From: Sva-07 sp963828415
GTDB taxonomy: Bacteria; Actinomycetota; Acidimicrobiia; Acidimicrobiales; Ilumatobacteraceae
DNA: 64,000 nucleotides
Direction: 5' to 3'
Assembly (NCBI GenBank): GCA_963828415.1
Contig: CAWHEI010000001.1
Span: 496,001-560,000 of the forward strand
A program made the translations under genes and the position numbers. Below, in pieces: positions 55,962 through 64,000 of the stretch. Each line of letters starts with the position of its first letter. The first letter of the stretch is position 1. The notes under the pieces were generated by a model. That model saw nothing but the letters and a program-made list of their open reading frames with translations, ran no database searches and was not told the origin of the DNA.

Positions 55962-56699
55962 TCAGAACGGCGGGTTGCCGATCTCCTCGCGGAACGCGTC
56001 GCTCATCACGTCGACGCGATCGCTGTAGACGGCGTCGAGGCCCATGCGCAGCCCGTCGCGGAGTTCGTGTTCGTGCTGCATGTCCCATCCGAACGTGAAC
56101 AGGTCGAACCGGTGGAACAGCGCCACCAAACCGCCGGTCCAGTCGGTGCGGTGGAGGTTGATGCCGTCGATCCGGTGACGAGCGAGGTACTCCGCACGGC
56201 GTTCCGGCGTGCCCTTGATGCGCTCCAGTCGAGTGGTCTGCAACAGGCGGATCGGGGTGTCGCCGAACAACTCCCGAAGCTCGATGACGCGGTCGAGGCT
56301 CGGTTCGCACAGCCACGTGCGTTCCAACATCGACGCATCGACGCCACCGACCACCTCGACGATCGCCGCTGCCGACTCCGGATCCTTGAGGTCGAGCGAC
56401 AGGGCATAGTCGGTGCCACATGTCTGGAGGAGGTCGAGCAGCGTCGGAATGTGGTCGGGGAGTGCGGCGCGTTCGAACTCCGAGATCGGTCGTTTGCGCA
56501 GGCCCTTCTTGACGACGCCGTCGTGGTCGAGCACAGCGACGCCGTCGGCGGTCAGCCACACGTCGCTCTCGAGCCCGGATGCGCCCAGTCGCAGGGCCAG
56601 ATCGAACGCCTCCAGGGTGTTCTCGGGAGCGTGGGCCCTCGCGCCGCGATGAGCGAACGTGATCGGTGGATCGAGCCGGGACGGAAGACGCTGCTGCAC
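55962..56699 (-). CDS. Glycerophosphodiester phosphodiesterase-family protein
   Basis: 245 residues. FAHRGARAHAPENTLEAF carries the first catalytic His and the metal ligands; LESDVWLTADGVAVLDHDGV carries the Glu/Asp ligands and the second His. LSLDLKDPES is a further metal ligand. It should hydrolyse glycerophosphodiesters to glycerol 3-phosphate and an alcohol. No signal peptide is seen, so it is cytoplasmic. It is the only minus-strand gene between pafA and the end of the window. Confidence 0.87.
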   Translation of the reverse strand: MQQRLPSRLDPPITFAHRGARAHAPENTLEAFDLALRLGASGLESDVWLTADGVAVLDHDGVVKKGLRKRPISEFERAALPDHIPTLLDLLQTCGTDYALSLDLKDPESAAAIVEVVGGVDASMLERTWLCEPSLDRVIELRELFGDTPIRLLQTTRLERIKGTPERRAEYLARHRIDGINLHRTDWTGGLVALFHRFDLFTFGWDMQHEHELRDGLRMGLDAVYSDRVDVMSDAFREEIGNPPF

Positions 56700-56734
56700 T
56701 CCGTCTCATGATGGCAGGCCCGTAGACTGCGCCC

Positions 56735-57175
56735 GTGTTCAATCTGCAGGGCAGCGAGATCATCGTCATCCTGCTCCTCGCGCTCGTCGTGCTCGGTCCG
56801 GAGAAACTGCCCGACGCCGTACGCAAGTTCACCCAGACCTACGCCGAACTCAAGAAGATGAGCACCGGGTTCCAGTCGGAGCTGAAGTCGGCACTCGACG
56901 AACCGATGCGTGAGATGCGTGACACGGCGAACCTGCTGCGCGACGCAGCCGATCCGCGCAAGATCATGGCCGAGGCCGAGGCCGAGCAACGGGTGCTCGA
57001 CGACGCCGAGGCCGCGACGACCCGAGCGAACGAGCCCACCGCCGCCAACGACTGGGCCGCCCCCGCCGCGGGTACCGCCGATCCGAGCCGCAACGGCGAC
57101 AGTGCCTTCCAACCGCTCGCCGACCCCGGCTACGACCAGGTCGCGACGCCCGGCGATCCCCCCGAGACGTCGTGA
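56735..57175 (+). CDS. tatB: Sec-independent translocase protein TatB
   Basis: 146 residues. An N-terminal membrane helix (IIVILLLALVVLGPEKLP) runs into an amphipathic helix (PDAVRKFTQTYAELKKMS) and a long acidic, Ala/Pro-rich tail. The GPEKLP hinge and length point to TatB rather than TatA; no separate tatA is nearby. It forms the substrate receptor with TatC. GTG start; tatC follows after 7 bases. The Mo-oxidoreductase at 16393, with its RRRF motif, is a possible substrate. Confidence 0.85.
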   Translation: MFNLQGSEIIVILLLALVVLGPEKLPDAVRKFTQTYAELKKMSTGFQSELKSALDEPMREMRDTANLLRDAADPRKIMAEAEAEQRVLDDAEAATTRANEPTAANDWAAPAAGTADPSRNGDSAFQPLADPGYDQVATPGDPPETS

Positions 57176-57182
57176 GGCGATC

Positions 57183-57962
57183 GTGAGCATCGACGACGAC
57201 GAGCAGGTGTCCGCCGCCGACACGATGACCCTCACCGAGCATCTGGCCGAGCTGCGGGTCCGCATCATCCGATCTGCGCTCGCCGTGGCGATCGGCATGG
57301 TCCTGATCATCGCGTTCTACGACCAGGTGCTCGACTTCCTGTTGCAGCCCTACGTCGACCTGTGCGCTCGCAAGCCGGAGAACTTCTGCGATCCCGAGCT
57401 GCTGAACGTCTTCAGCCCGACCGAGGGGCTGGCCACGCGGGTGCGAGTCGGGCTGTACGGCGGCATCGTCCTCGCACTGCCGGTGCTGTTGTGGCAGACC
57501 TGGCGCTTCATCGTGCCGGCCCTCAACACGAAGGAGAAGAAGTGGGCGATCCCTGTCGTGCTGACGTCGCTCCTTCTGTTCGTCGCCGGTGGTGCGCTGG
57601 CCTACTTCACGATCGGCCAAGCCCTCGACTTCCTGATCGGATGGTCCGGCTCGGACGTCAACCAGGTCTATTCGGTGCAGAGCTACGTCTCGTTGATCGG
57701 CCTGATGATCTTCGCGTTCGGAATCGGGTTCATGTTGCCGGTGTTCGTGTTCGGTTTGCAGGCCGTCGGGGTCGTCACGCCGAAACGCCTGCTCGCCAGT
57801 TGGCGCATTGCGCTGGTGGTCATCGCCGTGATCGCCGCAGTGATCACGCCGTCGGGTGACCCGGTCACCATGGCCATGCTCGGCGTTCCGATGATGGTGC
57901 TCTACTTCCTCGCCATCCTGATCGGCTGGCTCGTGGTACGTCGGCGACCGGTCGACGCGTGA
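57183..57962 (+). CDS. tatC: Sec-independent translocase protein TatC
   Basis: 259 residues with six membrane helices. MTLTEHLAELRVRIIRSALA is the conserved TatC N-terminus that binds twin-arginine signals; VFSPTEGLATRVRVGLYGGI and LPVLLWQTWRFIVPALNTKE are standard blocks. The insert LCARKPENFCDPELL has two Cys in the first outer loop. GTG 57183 is the start that fits after tatB. It overlaps helY by GTGA. Confidence 0.94.
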   Translation: MSIDDDEQVSAADTMTLTEHLAELRVRIIRSALAVAIGMVLIIAFYDQVLDFLLQPYVDLCARKPENFCDPELLNVFSPTEGLATRVRVGLYGGIVLALPVLLWQTWRFIVPALNTKEKKWAIPVVLTSLLLFVAGGALAYFTIGQALDFLIGWSGSDVNQVYSVQSYVSLIGLMIFAFGIGFMLPVFVFGLQAVGVVTPKRLLASWRIALVVIAVIAAVITPSGDPVTMAMLGVPMMVLYFLAILIGWLVVRRRPVDA

Positions 57963-60640
57963 CCATCGACCGCTCGGGTCTGCGAGAACGGTTCACGGCT
58001 CGCTACCCGTTTCCGATCGACCGCTTCCAGTCCGAGTCGTTCGACGCCCTCGACCGTGGTGAGCACGTCGTCGTGGCCGTCCCCACCGGCAGCGGCAAGA
58101 CCGTCGTTGCCGAGTACGGCATCGCGGCCGCACGCGAGGAGGGCCGCCGAGCCTTCTACACAGCGCCGGTGAAGGCGCTGTCGAACCAGAAGTACCGCGA
58201 TCTCGTGGCAATCCACGGCGACGACGAGGTCGGACTGCTGACGGGCGACAACTCGATCAACGCCGACGCCCCGATCGTCGTGATGACGACCGAGGTCCTG
58301 CGCAACATGATCTACGGACGCTCACGCCTGTTGCACGACCTCGGCCTCGTCGTGCTCGACGAGGTGCACTTCCTCCAGGACTCGTATCGAGGCCCGGTGT
58401 GGGAGGAGGTGATGATCCACCTGCCGCAACACGTGCGACTCGTCTGTCTGTCGGCGACGGTCAGCAACGTCGACGAACTCGCGGAGTGGATCTCGACGGT
58501 TCGTGGCCCGACGGCATCGATCGTCGAGCGACGCCGACCGGTTCGCCTCGACAACGAGTATCTCGTCGCCGACCGCACGAACGATCGCCTGCGAATGCTG
58601 CCCGTGTTCATCGACGGCCATGTGAATCGCGATGCGATCGCGCTCGATGAGTCCGCCATCCGTGGACGCCCAGGTCGCGGCGGTGGTCCCCGATCGAAGG
58701 GCCGATCGGATCGGAACGAGGGCGGATCCGGCCGCAAGGTCCTGGCCCCTCCGAGCCGGGTCGAGACGGTCGAGCTGCTCGAACGGCGAGGGCTGCTCCC
58801 GGCGATCTTCTTCATCTTCAGTCGCGCACAATGCGACGCTGCGGCCAAGGCATGTGTCGACGCCGGCCTCGACCTCGTCGACGCCGGCGAACGCACCGCG
58901 ATCCGCACGATCGTCGACGCCCGACTCGGTGGGCTCGATCAGGCCGACCTGGACGTGCTCGGCTTCACGCAGTTCGTCACTCAACTCGAGTGCGGTGTGG
59001 CAGCGCATCACGCGGGCATGGTGCCACCGATGAAGGAGGTCGTCGAGGCCTGCTTCGTCGAGGGGCTGGTCAAGGTCGTCTTCGCCACCGAAACCCTGGC
59101 GGTGGGCATCAACATGCCGGCACGCACGGTCGTGATCGAGAAGCTCACCAAGTTCACCGGTGAGCACCACGAACGGTTGACCCCCGGTGAATACACCCAG
59201 CTCACGGGTCGCGCCGGTCGGCGGGGGATCGATGATCTGGGCACTGCGGTGGTGCTGTGGTCGCCGTGGGTGCGATTCGACGAAGTCGCCGAACTCGCCG
59301 GCAGCTCGTCGTTCCATCTTCGCTCGGCGTTCAGGCCCACGTACAACATGGCGGCGAACCTCGTGCGCACCTACTCCAGCGCGGAGGCCCATCATCTGTT
59401 GAATCTGTCGTTCGCCCAGTACCAGGCCGACCGCGATGTCGTGCGTCTCGAAGCACGGCTCGAACGGCGTCGGGCCGCCGTCGCCGACCTCCGCGACAAG
59501 GCCCAGAGCGACTACGGCGACATCGACGAGTACCGCCGCCTGCGCGATCGTGAGCGCGACGATCGGGCAGTCGGGCGAGCGGCCCGGCTCGACGCGATCG
59601 ATGACGCCCTCGCCGCCTTGCGCCCGGGTGTGGCGATTCACGTCGCCAAGGGCACCTACAAGGGGCCGGCAACCGTCGTGGCAGCAGCGAACCGGAAGTC
59701 CGGTCTGCGTCTCACGGTGATCACTCGTTCCGCCAAGTCGCTCTACCTCACCGCCGAGGACTTCGACGAGCCGCCTCGTCAGGTCGGCCAGGTCGCATTG
59801 CCGCACACTTACGCGCCGAACCGCAAGGAGTACCGCAACGACGTCGCTCGGCGGCTGCGGACGATGAAGGCCGACCCGTCGCCCAGCACGAAACGCTCGC
59901 GCCGAGACGCCGAAGCGCTCGCCGACAGCCATCCGGTGGCTCGTGACCCCGATCTGCGCACGAAGCTCAACGCCGCGGGCCAGGCCGATCGGATCGAGCG
60001 TGAGATCGCCGATCTCGAACGGCGGGTGAGCGGGAAGAACACCTCGTTGGCCAGCGAGTTCGACCGTGTCCTCAACGTGCTGACCACCTACGGCTATCTC
60101 GATCGCACCGTATGGACACTCACCGAGGCAGGCGAGATGCTCGCCCGCACGTTCCACGAGTCCGACCTCCTCGTTGCCGAGATCGTCCGCTCAGGGGTGC
60201 TCGACGGGCTCGGGGCCGCCGATCTGGCTGCGCTCGTCTCGACGCTCGTGTACGAGCACCGCAGCTCCGACACTCCACCCGCACCGTGGTTCTCGTCGAA
60301 CGCCGTACGCGACCGCTGGCGGCGCCTCGCCGCAATCAGCGAGGATCTGCGCGCCACGGAGCGATCGGTGGGACTGGCCGAGCATCGACCACCTGATCCG
60401 ACCTTCGCAGCGATTGCGTACGCGTGGGTGGCAGGGGAGGGGTTCGCCGAGGTGGTCGGCGACGACGAGATGACCGGCGGTGACTTCGTTCGCACCACGA
60501 AGCAGCTGATCGACCTGTTGCGCCAACTGGCGATCATCGTGCCCGACCCGGCGACTCGCCGAGCGGCCGGGTCCGCTGCCGAGGCCGCCTTTCGCGGCGT
60601 CGTTGCCGACAGTGCGGCGCCGACACCTGCCAGCGCATGA
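57959..60640 (+). CDS. helY: Ski2-like DEVH-box RNA helicase HelY
   Basis: 893 residues. Helicase motif I VPTGSGKT, motif II DEVH, motif III SATVSN and motif VI QLTGRAGRRG are all present. FPIDRFQSESFDALDRGEHV precedes motif I as in Mtr4/Ski2. The rest carries a Lys/Arg-rich stretch and a C-terminal helical DSHCT-like domain (FAEVVGDDEMTGGDFVRTTK). Actinobacterial HelY follows tatC in many genomes; an RNA-unwinding role is inferred from family. GTG start, ATGA overlap downstream. Confidence 0.92.
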   Translation: MTIDRSGLRERFTARYPFPIDRFQSESFDALDRGEHVVVAVPTGSGKTVVAEYGIAAAREEGRRAFYTAPVKALSNQKYRDLVAIHGDDEVGLLTGDNSINADAPIVVMTTEVLRNMIYGRSRLLHDLGLVVLDEVHFLQDSYRGPVWEEVMIHLPQHVRLVCLSATVSNVDELAEWISTVRGPTASIVERRRPVRLDNEYLVADRTNDRLRMLPVFIDGHVNRDAIALDESAIRGRPGRGGGPRSKGRSDRNEGGSGRKVLAPPSRVETVELLERRGLLPAIFFIFSRAQCDAAAKACVDAGLDLVDAGERTAIRTIVDARLGGLDQADLDVLGFTQFVTQLECGVAAHHAGMVPPMKEVVEACFVEGLVKVVFATETLAVGINMPARTVVIEKLTKFTGEHHERLTPGEYTQLTGRAGRRGIDDLGTAVVLWSPWVRFDEVAELAGSSSFHLRSAFRPTYNMAANLVRTYSSAEAHHLLNLSFAQYQADRDVVRLEARLERRRAAVADLRDKAQSDYGDIDEYRRLRDRERDDRAVGRAARLDAIDDALAALRPGVAIHVAKGTYKGPATVVAAANRKSGLRLTVITRSAKSLYLTAEDFDEPPRQVGQVALPHTYAPNRKEYRNDVARRLRTMKADPSPSTKRSRRDAEALADSHPVARDPDLRTKLNAAGQADRIEREIADLERRVSGKNTSLASEFDRVLNVLTTYGYLDRTVWTLTEAGEMLARTFHESDLLVAEIVRSGVLDGLGAADLAALVSTLVYEHRSSDTPPAPWFSSNAVRDRWRRLAAISEDLRATERSVGLAEHRPPDPTFAAIAYAWVAGEGFAEVVGDDEMTGGDFVRTTKQLIDLLRQLAIIVPDPATRRAAGSAAEAAFRGVVADSAAPTPASA

Positions 60641-61266
60641 CGATCAAACCGGGCGAGGCCTGGGGTCGATCGGTGCCGCGCCCACCGGACCTGACAGTGG
60701 TGAGCAGCGACGCCGAGCTGGCGGTGACGCTGTCGCAGCAGCGTGGCACCCACGTGGCGGTCTGCTCGGGTGACCTTGCTCGGACGCTCGGCGTGACTCC
60801 GGAGGGGCGAGAATCGATCGAGCAGCGCGCGACGGTCAACGAGTTCCCGATCGACCTGCTCGAGGTGCGTCTCGACGGTCGAGAGGAATCGATCGTTGCG
60901 TGCGCCCACGTGGTCGCACGATCGCCGTGGACCGGCGGCCACTGGCTCCGGGGACGGATCCTGGGGGTGATGAACGCCGAATTCATCGGCGAGTGGGACG
61001 TCGCGCCACGTGGGCACCCCAACGACGGGCGCGTCGAGAGCTTCGAGGTCGAGTCGTCGATGTCGGTTCGCGAGCGCCTCGCCGCCCGTCGGCGTCTCCC
61101 AACGGGTACGCATGTTCCGCATCCCCGCATCGCCAGCCGGTCGGTTCGGAGCGCGTCCTGGAAGTTCGAGCGTCCGCTCGAGGTCGTCATCGATGGGCGC
61201 CGTCACGGCCGTGCCGTTGCCCTGTCGGTCACCGTCGTGCCCGACGCTGCGCTCGTGTACGCATGA
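60637..61266 (+). CDS. Protein of unknown function coupled to helY
   Basis: 209 residues, soluble. The middle reads LEVRLDGREESIVACAHVVA then RSPWTGGHWLRGRILGVMNA; the end, RPLEVVIDGRRHGRAVALSV, vaguely resembles the C-terminal sandwich of YegS-type lipid kinases, but there is no kinase signature (GGDGT). It overlaps helY by ATGA and so is co-translated. I cannot assign a function. Confidence 0.65.
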   Translation: MTIKPGEAWGRSVPRPPDLTVVSSDAELAVTLSQQRGTHVAVCSGDLARTLGVTPEGRESIEQRATVNEFPIDLLEVRLDGREESIVACAHVVARSPWTGGHWLRGRILGVMNAEFIGEWDVAPRGHPNDGRVESFEVESSMSVRERLAARRRLPTGTHVPHPRIASRSVRSASWKFERPLEVVIDGRRHGRAVALSVTVVPDAALVYA

Positions 61267-61344
61267 GTCCATCCAGAAAGGCGCAGGTCAGCTGCATCGG
61301 GAGATCCCAGGTCGCGATGTCATGCCGTCCTAGAGTGGTCGACC

Positions 61345-62946
61345 GTGGCTGTGTACGTCCCTGAGTCCTTCACCGCGGACGAAGCCGATGTGCTGCGCCG
61401 GTACTTCACCAATCTCGATGGACCGGTCTTTGCGCTCGTCAATCTGCCCGAGGTGGTGAAGGGCGCCCTGTTCGCCCGGTACAGCCGGAGCCACAAGTCA
61501 CTTCGCCGACTCTTCCTCGACGAGTTCGTCGGCGACCTCGACGTGAGCGGCGACCACAGCGTCGACGCCACGATCGGCCTCGATCGTGCCGAGGAACTGT
61601 ACGAGCGTGTGTTCTTCGACTACGGCGACGACTCGGTAGCTCAGCTCGGCGGTGTGCATCTGGCGTGCGAACAGGCCTCGAACCTGCTCACCAAGATCCT
61701 CGAGTGGGGTCGGCTGATGAGCTATCTCGAGCAGAGCACCCGCTACATCGCGTACGACGCCCGCCTCGGTGGGCGGTATCGCTACTACCGCGATCCAGCT
61801 GTGCTGTCGAGCCCGCTCGGCACCAGGTACGTGGGCGACCTCGACCGGATCTTCGACGCGTACAGCCGTTGCGTCGAGGCGGCCACCGAGCACGTGCGAG
61901 CCACCGTCGAGCGCGGCCCCGACGACAGCGAGTTCGTCTACCGCACGGCCACTCGGGCCAAGGCACTCGACGCGGTTCGTGGCATCCTCCCCGCAGCGGC
62001 GACATCGAATGTCGGCATCTACGGCACGGGTCAGGCCTTCGAGGCGTTGCTGCTGCGGATGCGTTCGAACCCGTTGCCGGAATCACGGGACTACGCCGAC
62101 TTGATGCTGCACGAGCTCCGCAAGGTCATTCCGAGCTTCCTGCGCCGTGTCGACCTTCCCGACCGTGGCGGCAAGTGGAGCGAGTACCTGGCCACCACTC
62201 GAGACGACACCGCCGCGCTGGTGGACGACCTCTTCGGCTCGACCCCGGTCGAACCGGCGGCCGAAGTCGAACTCGTCGACTTCGATCCTGATGCCGAAGA
62301 CAAGCTGCTCGCAGCGATCTGCTACTCCCACTCGACGCTGCCCGAGCATCAACTGCTCGAGCGTGTCCGCCAACTCGGCGTCGACGAGCGCGTGTCGCTG
62401 ATTCGGGCATACGTGGGCGAGCGGGAGAATCGCCGTCACAAGCCCGGGCGCGCGTTCGAGCGGTCGTTCTACCGATTCGACGTACTGAGCGACTACGGCG
62501 CCTTCCGCGACATGCAACGCCATCGCATGCTCACGATCGAATGGCAACGGCTCACACCGAACCACGGCTACACCAGACCCGAACTCGTGACCGAGGCCGG
62601 ACTCGGCGGCGACTTCGACGAGGCGATGGAGCGTTCGGCCTCGCTGTACGACGCGCTGCAACCCGAGTTCCCGCAGCAAGCGTCCTACGCCGTCTCGATG
62701 GCCTACCGCATGCGTTACGTGATGCAGTTCAACGCCCGTGAGGCGATCCACATGCTGGAGCTCCGCTCGTCGCCGCAGGGGCATCCCTCGTATCGCCGCG
62801 TTGCGCTGGAGATGCATCGACTGATCGGCGAGCGAGCTGGACACCACGCCGTCGCGGCCGCCATGAACCACATGACCACGCACGCGCCCGAACTCGAACG
62901 GCTCGAATCCGAGCGTCGCGCCGAAGCCCGTCGCGGAGGGATCTGA
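61345..62946 (+). CDS. Two-domain ThyX-like protein (FAD-dependent thymidylate synthase family)
   Basis: 533 residues, about twice a normal ThyX. The N-terminal half has GRLMSYLEQSTRYIAYD (123-138), matching the SxxExSxRY half of the ThyX motif. The C-terminal half has RDMQRHRMLTIEWQRLTP, matching the RHR half but without the Ser. The C-terminal half also has FNAREAIHMLELRSSPQGHP, the usual ThyX end block. It may therefore be a fused pair with one composite site, or a paralogue with another reaction. GTG start. Confidence 0.75.
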   Translation: MAVYVPESFTADEADVLRRYFTNLDGPVFALVNLPEVVKGALFARYSRSHKSLRRLFLDEFVGDLDVSGDHSVDATIGLDRAEELYERVFFDYGDDSVAQLGGVHLACEQASNLLTKILEWGRLMSYLEQSTRYIAYDARLGGRYRYYRDPAVLSSPLGTRYVGDLDRIFDAYSRCVEAATEHVRATVERGPDDSEFVYRTATRAKALDAVRGILPAAATSNVGIYGTGQAFEALLLRMRSNPLPESRDYADLMLHELRKVIPSFLRRVDLPDRGGKWSEYLATTRDDTAALVDDLFGSTPVEPAAEVELVDFDPDAEDKLLAAICYSHSTLPEHQLLERVRQLGVDERVSLIRAYVGERENRRHKPGRAFERSFYRFDVLSDYGAFRDMQRHRMLTIEWQRLTPNHGYTRPELVTEAGLGGDFDEAMERSASLYDALQPEFPQQASYAVSMAYRMRYVMQFNAREAIHMLELRSSPQGHPSYRRVALEMHRLIGERAGHHAVAAAMNHMTTHAPELERLESERRAEARRGGI

Positions 62947-63063
62947 ACCTCCCGAAAGGGGTGTGTGACGTGTGTCACATCGATGGGCTCCCGGACGGGC
63001 GGGCCACCACGCCTATGCTCCCGCCGCAACCCCCCGTACGCACGACGAGACCGAAACGACGAG

Positions 63064-63558
63064 ATGGCTGACGACGAGATCACTGAACCCGACGACACCC
63101 TCGAGGACGAGGTGACCGACGAGGAAGAGACCGAAGAGGATCTCGACGTCGATGACGACGATCTCGACCTGGATGACGACGAGGTCGCAGACGACGACGA
63201 TGACGACGACGTCGTCGATGGTGACGACGATGACGACGAAGATGCGGCCGATGCGGCACCGCGGACGAAGCGCAAGAAGCGTGCGTCCGACGATGACGAC
63301 GATGACGACGACGAATTGCTCACCGACGACGACGTCGAAGAGGATCTCGACAAGATCCTCAAGGACCGCATGGTCGCCGCAGACGATGACGACGACGAAG
63401 ATGATGACGACGAGCCCGATGTACGCGGCGAAGGCGGCGAGCGGCTCCAGCCGAAGCAGCAGGACGAGCAGCTGTGCTCATCGTGCTTCCTCCTCGTGAG
63501 GGCAAGTGCGCCGAACTGTCCTGTCGGCGATGACGACTGCCCGATCTTCTCGTCCTGA
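63064..63558 (+). CDS. Aspartate-rich protein with a C-terminal Cys cluster (DUF4193-like)
   Basis: 164 residues. Residues 1-120 are an extreme Asp/Glu run broken by one basic patch (TKRKKRAS). The C-terminal 40 residues hold LQPKQQDEQLCSSCFLLV and NCPVGDDDCP, giving C-x2-C and C-x6-C pairs that could bind zinc. The PKQxDExxCSSCFL block matches actinobacterial DUF4193, whose members are otherwise shorter and less acidic. The start is ATG 63064, 117 bases after the ThyX-like gene. Confidence 0.72.
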   Translation: MADDEITEPDDTLEDEVTDEEETEEDLDVDDDDLDLDDDEVADDDDDDDVVDGDDDDDEDAADAAPRTKRKKRASDDDDDDDDELLTDDDVEEDLDKILKDRMVAADDDDDEDDDDEPDVRGEGGERLQPKQQDEQLCSSCFLLVRASAPNCPVGDDDCPIFSS

Positions 63559-64000
63559 CGAGCCGAGGCCGGCGTTGGCCCGCCTCGTCGAGCTGGCGCT
63601 GATCGTGCCGATCGAAGTGAGCAGCCGACTGATCGAGGCGGTTCCCGCCGTTGTCGACAAGGTGCCTTCGGCGGCCGAACGCGTCAAGCGCGAGGTCGTG
63701 CTGGCTCGCTTCCTCGGCAAGATGGTGGTCGATCAAGGCGTGCGGGAACTGCGGATGCGGTTGACGTCGGACGAGCAGGCGCCGAGTAGGTCGGCCCTCG
63801 AGCAGGAGCACCTCCCTGGCACCGACGAGGTCGAGCCTGCCCGCGTCGACGCCGGCCCGCCCACCGAGGCTGCCACCGGCGATGTCCCTGACGTGTCGAC
63901 GTTGGCACTGGCCGACTACGACCATCTCTCATCGGCGCAGATCGTCGGAAAACTCGACGGGCTCGACGCAGCCGAACGACACGCGATCGAGCGCTACGAG
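63530..64000 (+). CDS. Partial gene at the window end, unknown function
   Basis: An open frame runs from ATG 63530 to the last base (157 codons, no stop). It gives MTTARSSRPDEPRPALARLV then ELALIVPIEVSSRLIEAVPA, a hydrophobic-amphipathic helix, VVLARFLGKMVVDQGVRELR, an acidic-proline linker and SSAQIVGKLDGLDAAERHAI. It overlaps the 3' end of the previous gene by 29 bases. The helical start could associate with membranes. Family is unknown; the C-terminus lies outside. Confidence 0.6.
   Translation, partial: MTTARSSRPDEPRPALARLVELALIVPIEVSSRLIEAVPAVVDKVPSAAERVKREVVLARFLGKMVVDQGVRELRMRLTSDEQAPSRSALEQEHLPGTDEVEPARVDAGPPTEAATGDVPDVSTLALADYDHLSSAQIVGKLDGLDAAERHAIERYE

Overview
The window is high-GC and gene-dense, with GTG starts and ATGA/GTGA stop-start overlaps throughout. 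It carries a complete Pup-proteasome system, a nickel superoxide dismutase, a HelY helicase and a 16S gene typical of actinobacteria. Taken together this points to an actinobacterium of the class Acidimicrobiia, probably Ilumatobacter-like; the genus is an inference. The sequence opens inside a 16S rRNA gene and ends inside a protein gene.

Layout. 1-4816: rRNA operon (16S partial, spacer without tRNA, 23S, 5S, terminator). 4866-11648: one co-directional run of a TPR protein, rppH, rarA, two small membrane-associated proteins, glcD, glcE and a kinase-like gene. 11731-16394: aldehyde dehydrogenase and Nei-type glycosylase (minus), glcF and a small ORF (plus), and a LOG-family protein (minus). 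16393-21110: a molybdopterin oxidoreductase, then transaldolase and transketolase. 21151-24371: a long hairpin, a cupin, the divergent sodX/sodN pair, a TetR regulator, a thioesterase and a doublet of hairpin repeats. 24433-29632: an acyl-CoA synthetase and two tandem PBP4-type peptidases. 29635-33279: a LON-domain protein, three small (mostly membrane) proteins, then a sulfur carrier, a TtuA-type tRNA thiolase and TrmI, which together look like a tRNA T-loop modification operon.

33280-38093 is the most eroded part: a truncated PH-like gene, a hydrolase/HTH pair, a GNAT protein, a frameshifted mini-gene and a broken toxin-antitoxin pair, followed by a DUF456 protein and a TetR regulator that faces an MMPL transporter. 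40491-55309 holds the Pup-proteasome system (arc, dop, pup, prcB, prcA, and pafA 6.8 kb later). The interval between prcA and pafA contains another hairpin doublet, a decayed kinase and a 5-oxoprolinase locus (pxpA, an amidohydrolase, pxpB, pxpC). 55331-64000: lepB, a phosphodiesterase, tatB, tatC, helY, a protein of unknown function, a two-domain ThyX-like protein, an aspartate-rich zinc-ribbon protein and a partial gene.

The observations most worth following are: the ttuB-ttuA-trmI operon, whose carrier ends GGAA instead of GG; a NiSOD with Tyr in place of the usual hook proline; two distant hairpin doublets with the same 61-nt period; and a ThyX-like protein whose signature is divided between its two halves.
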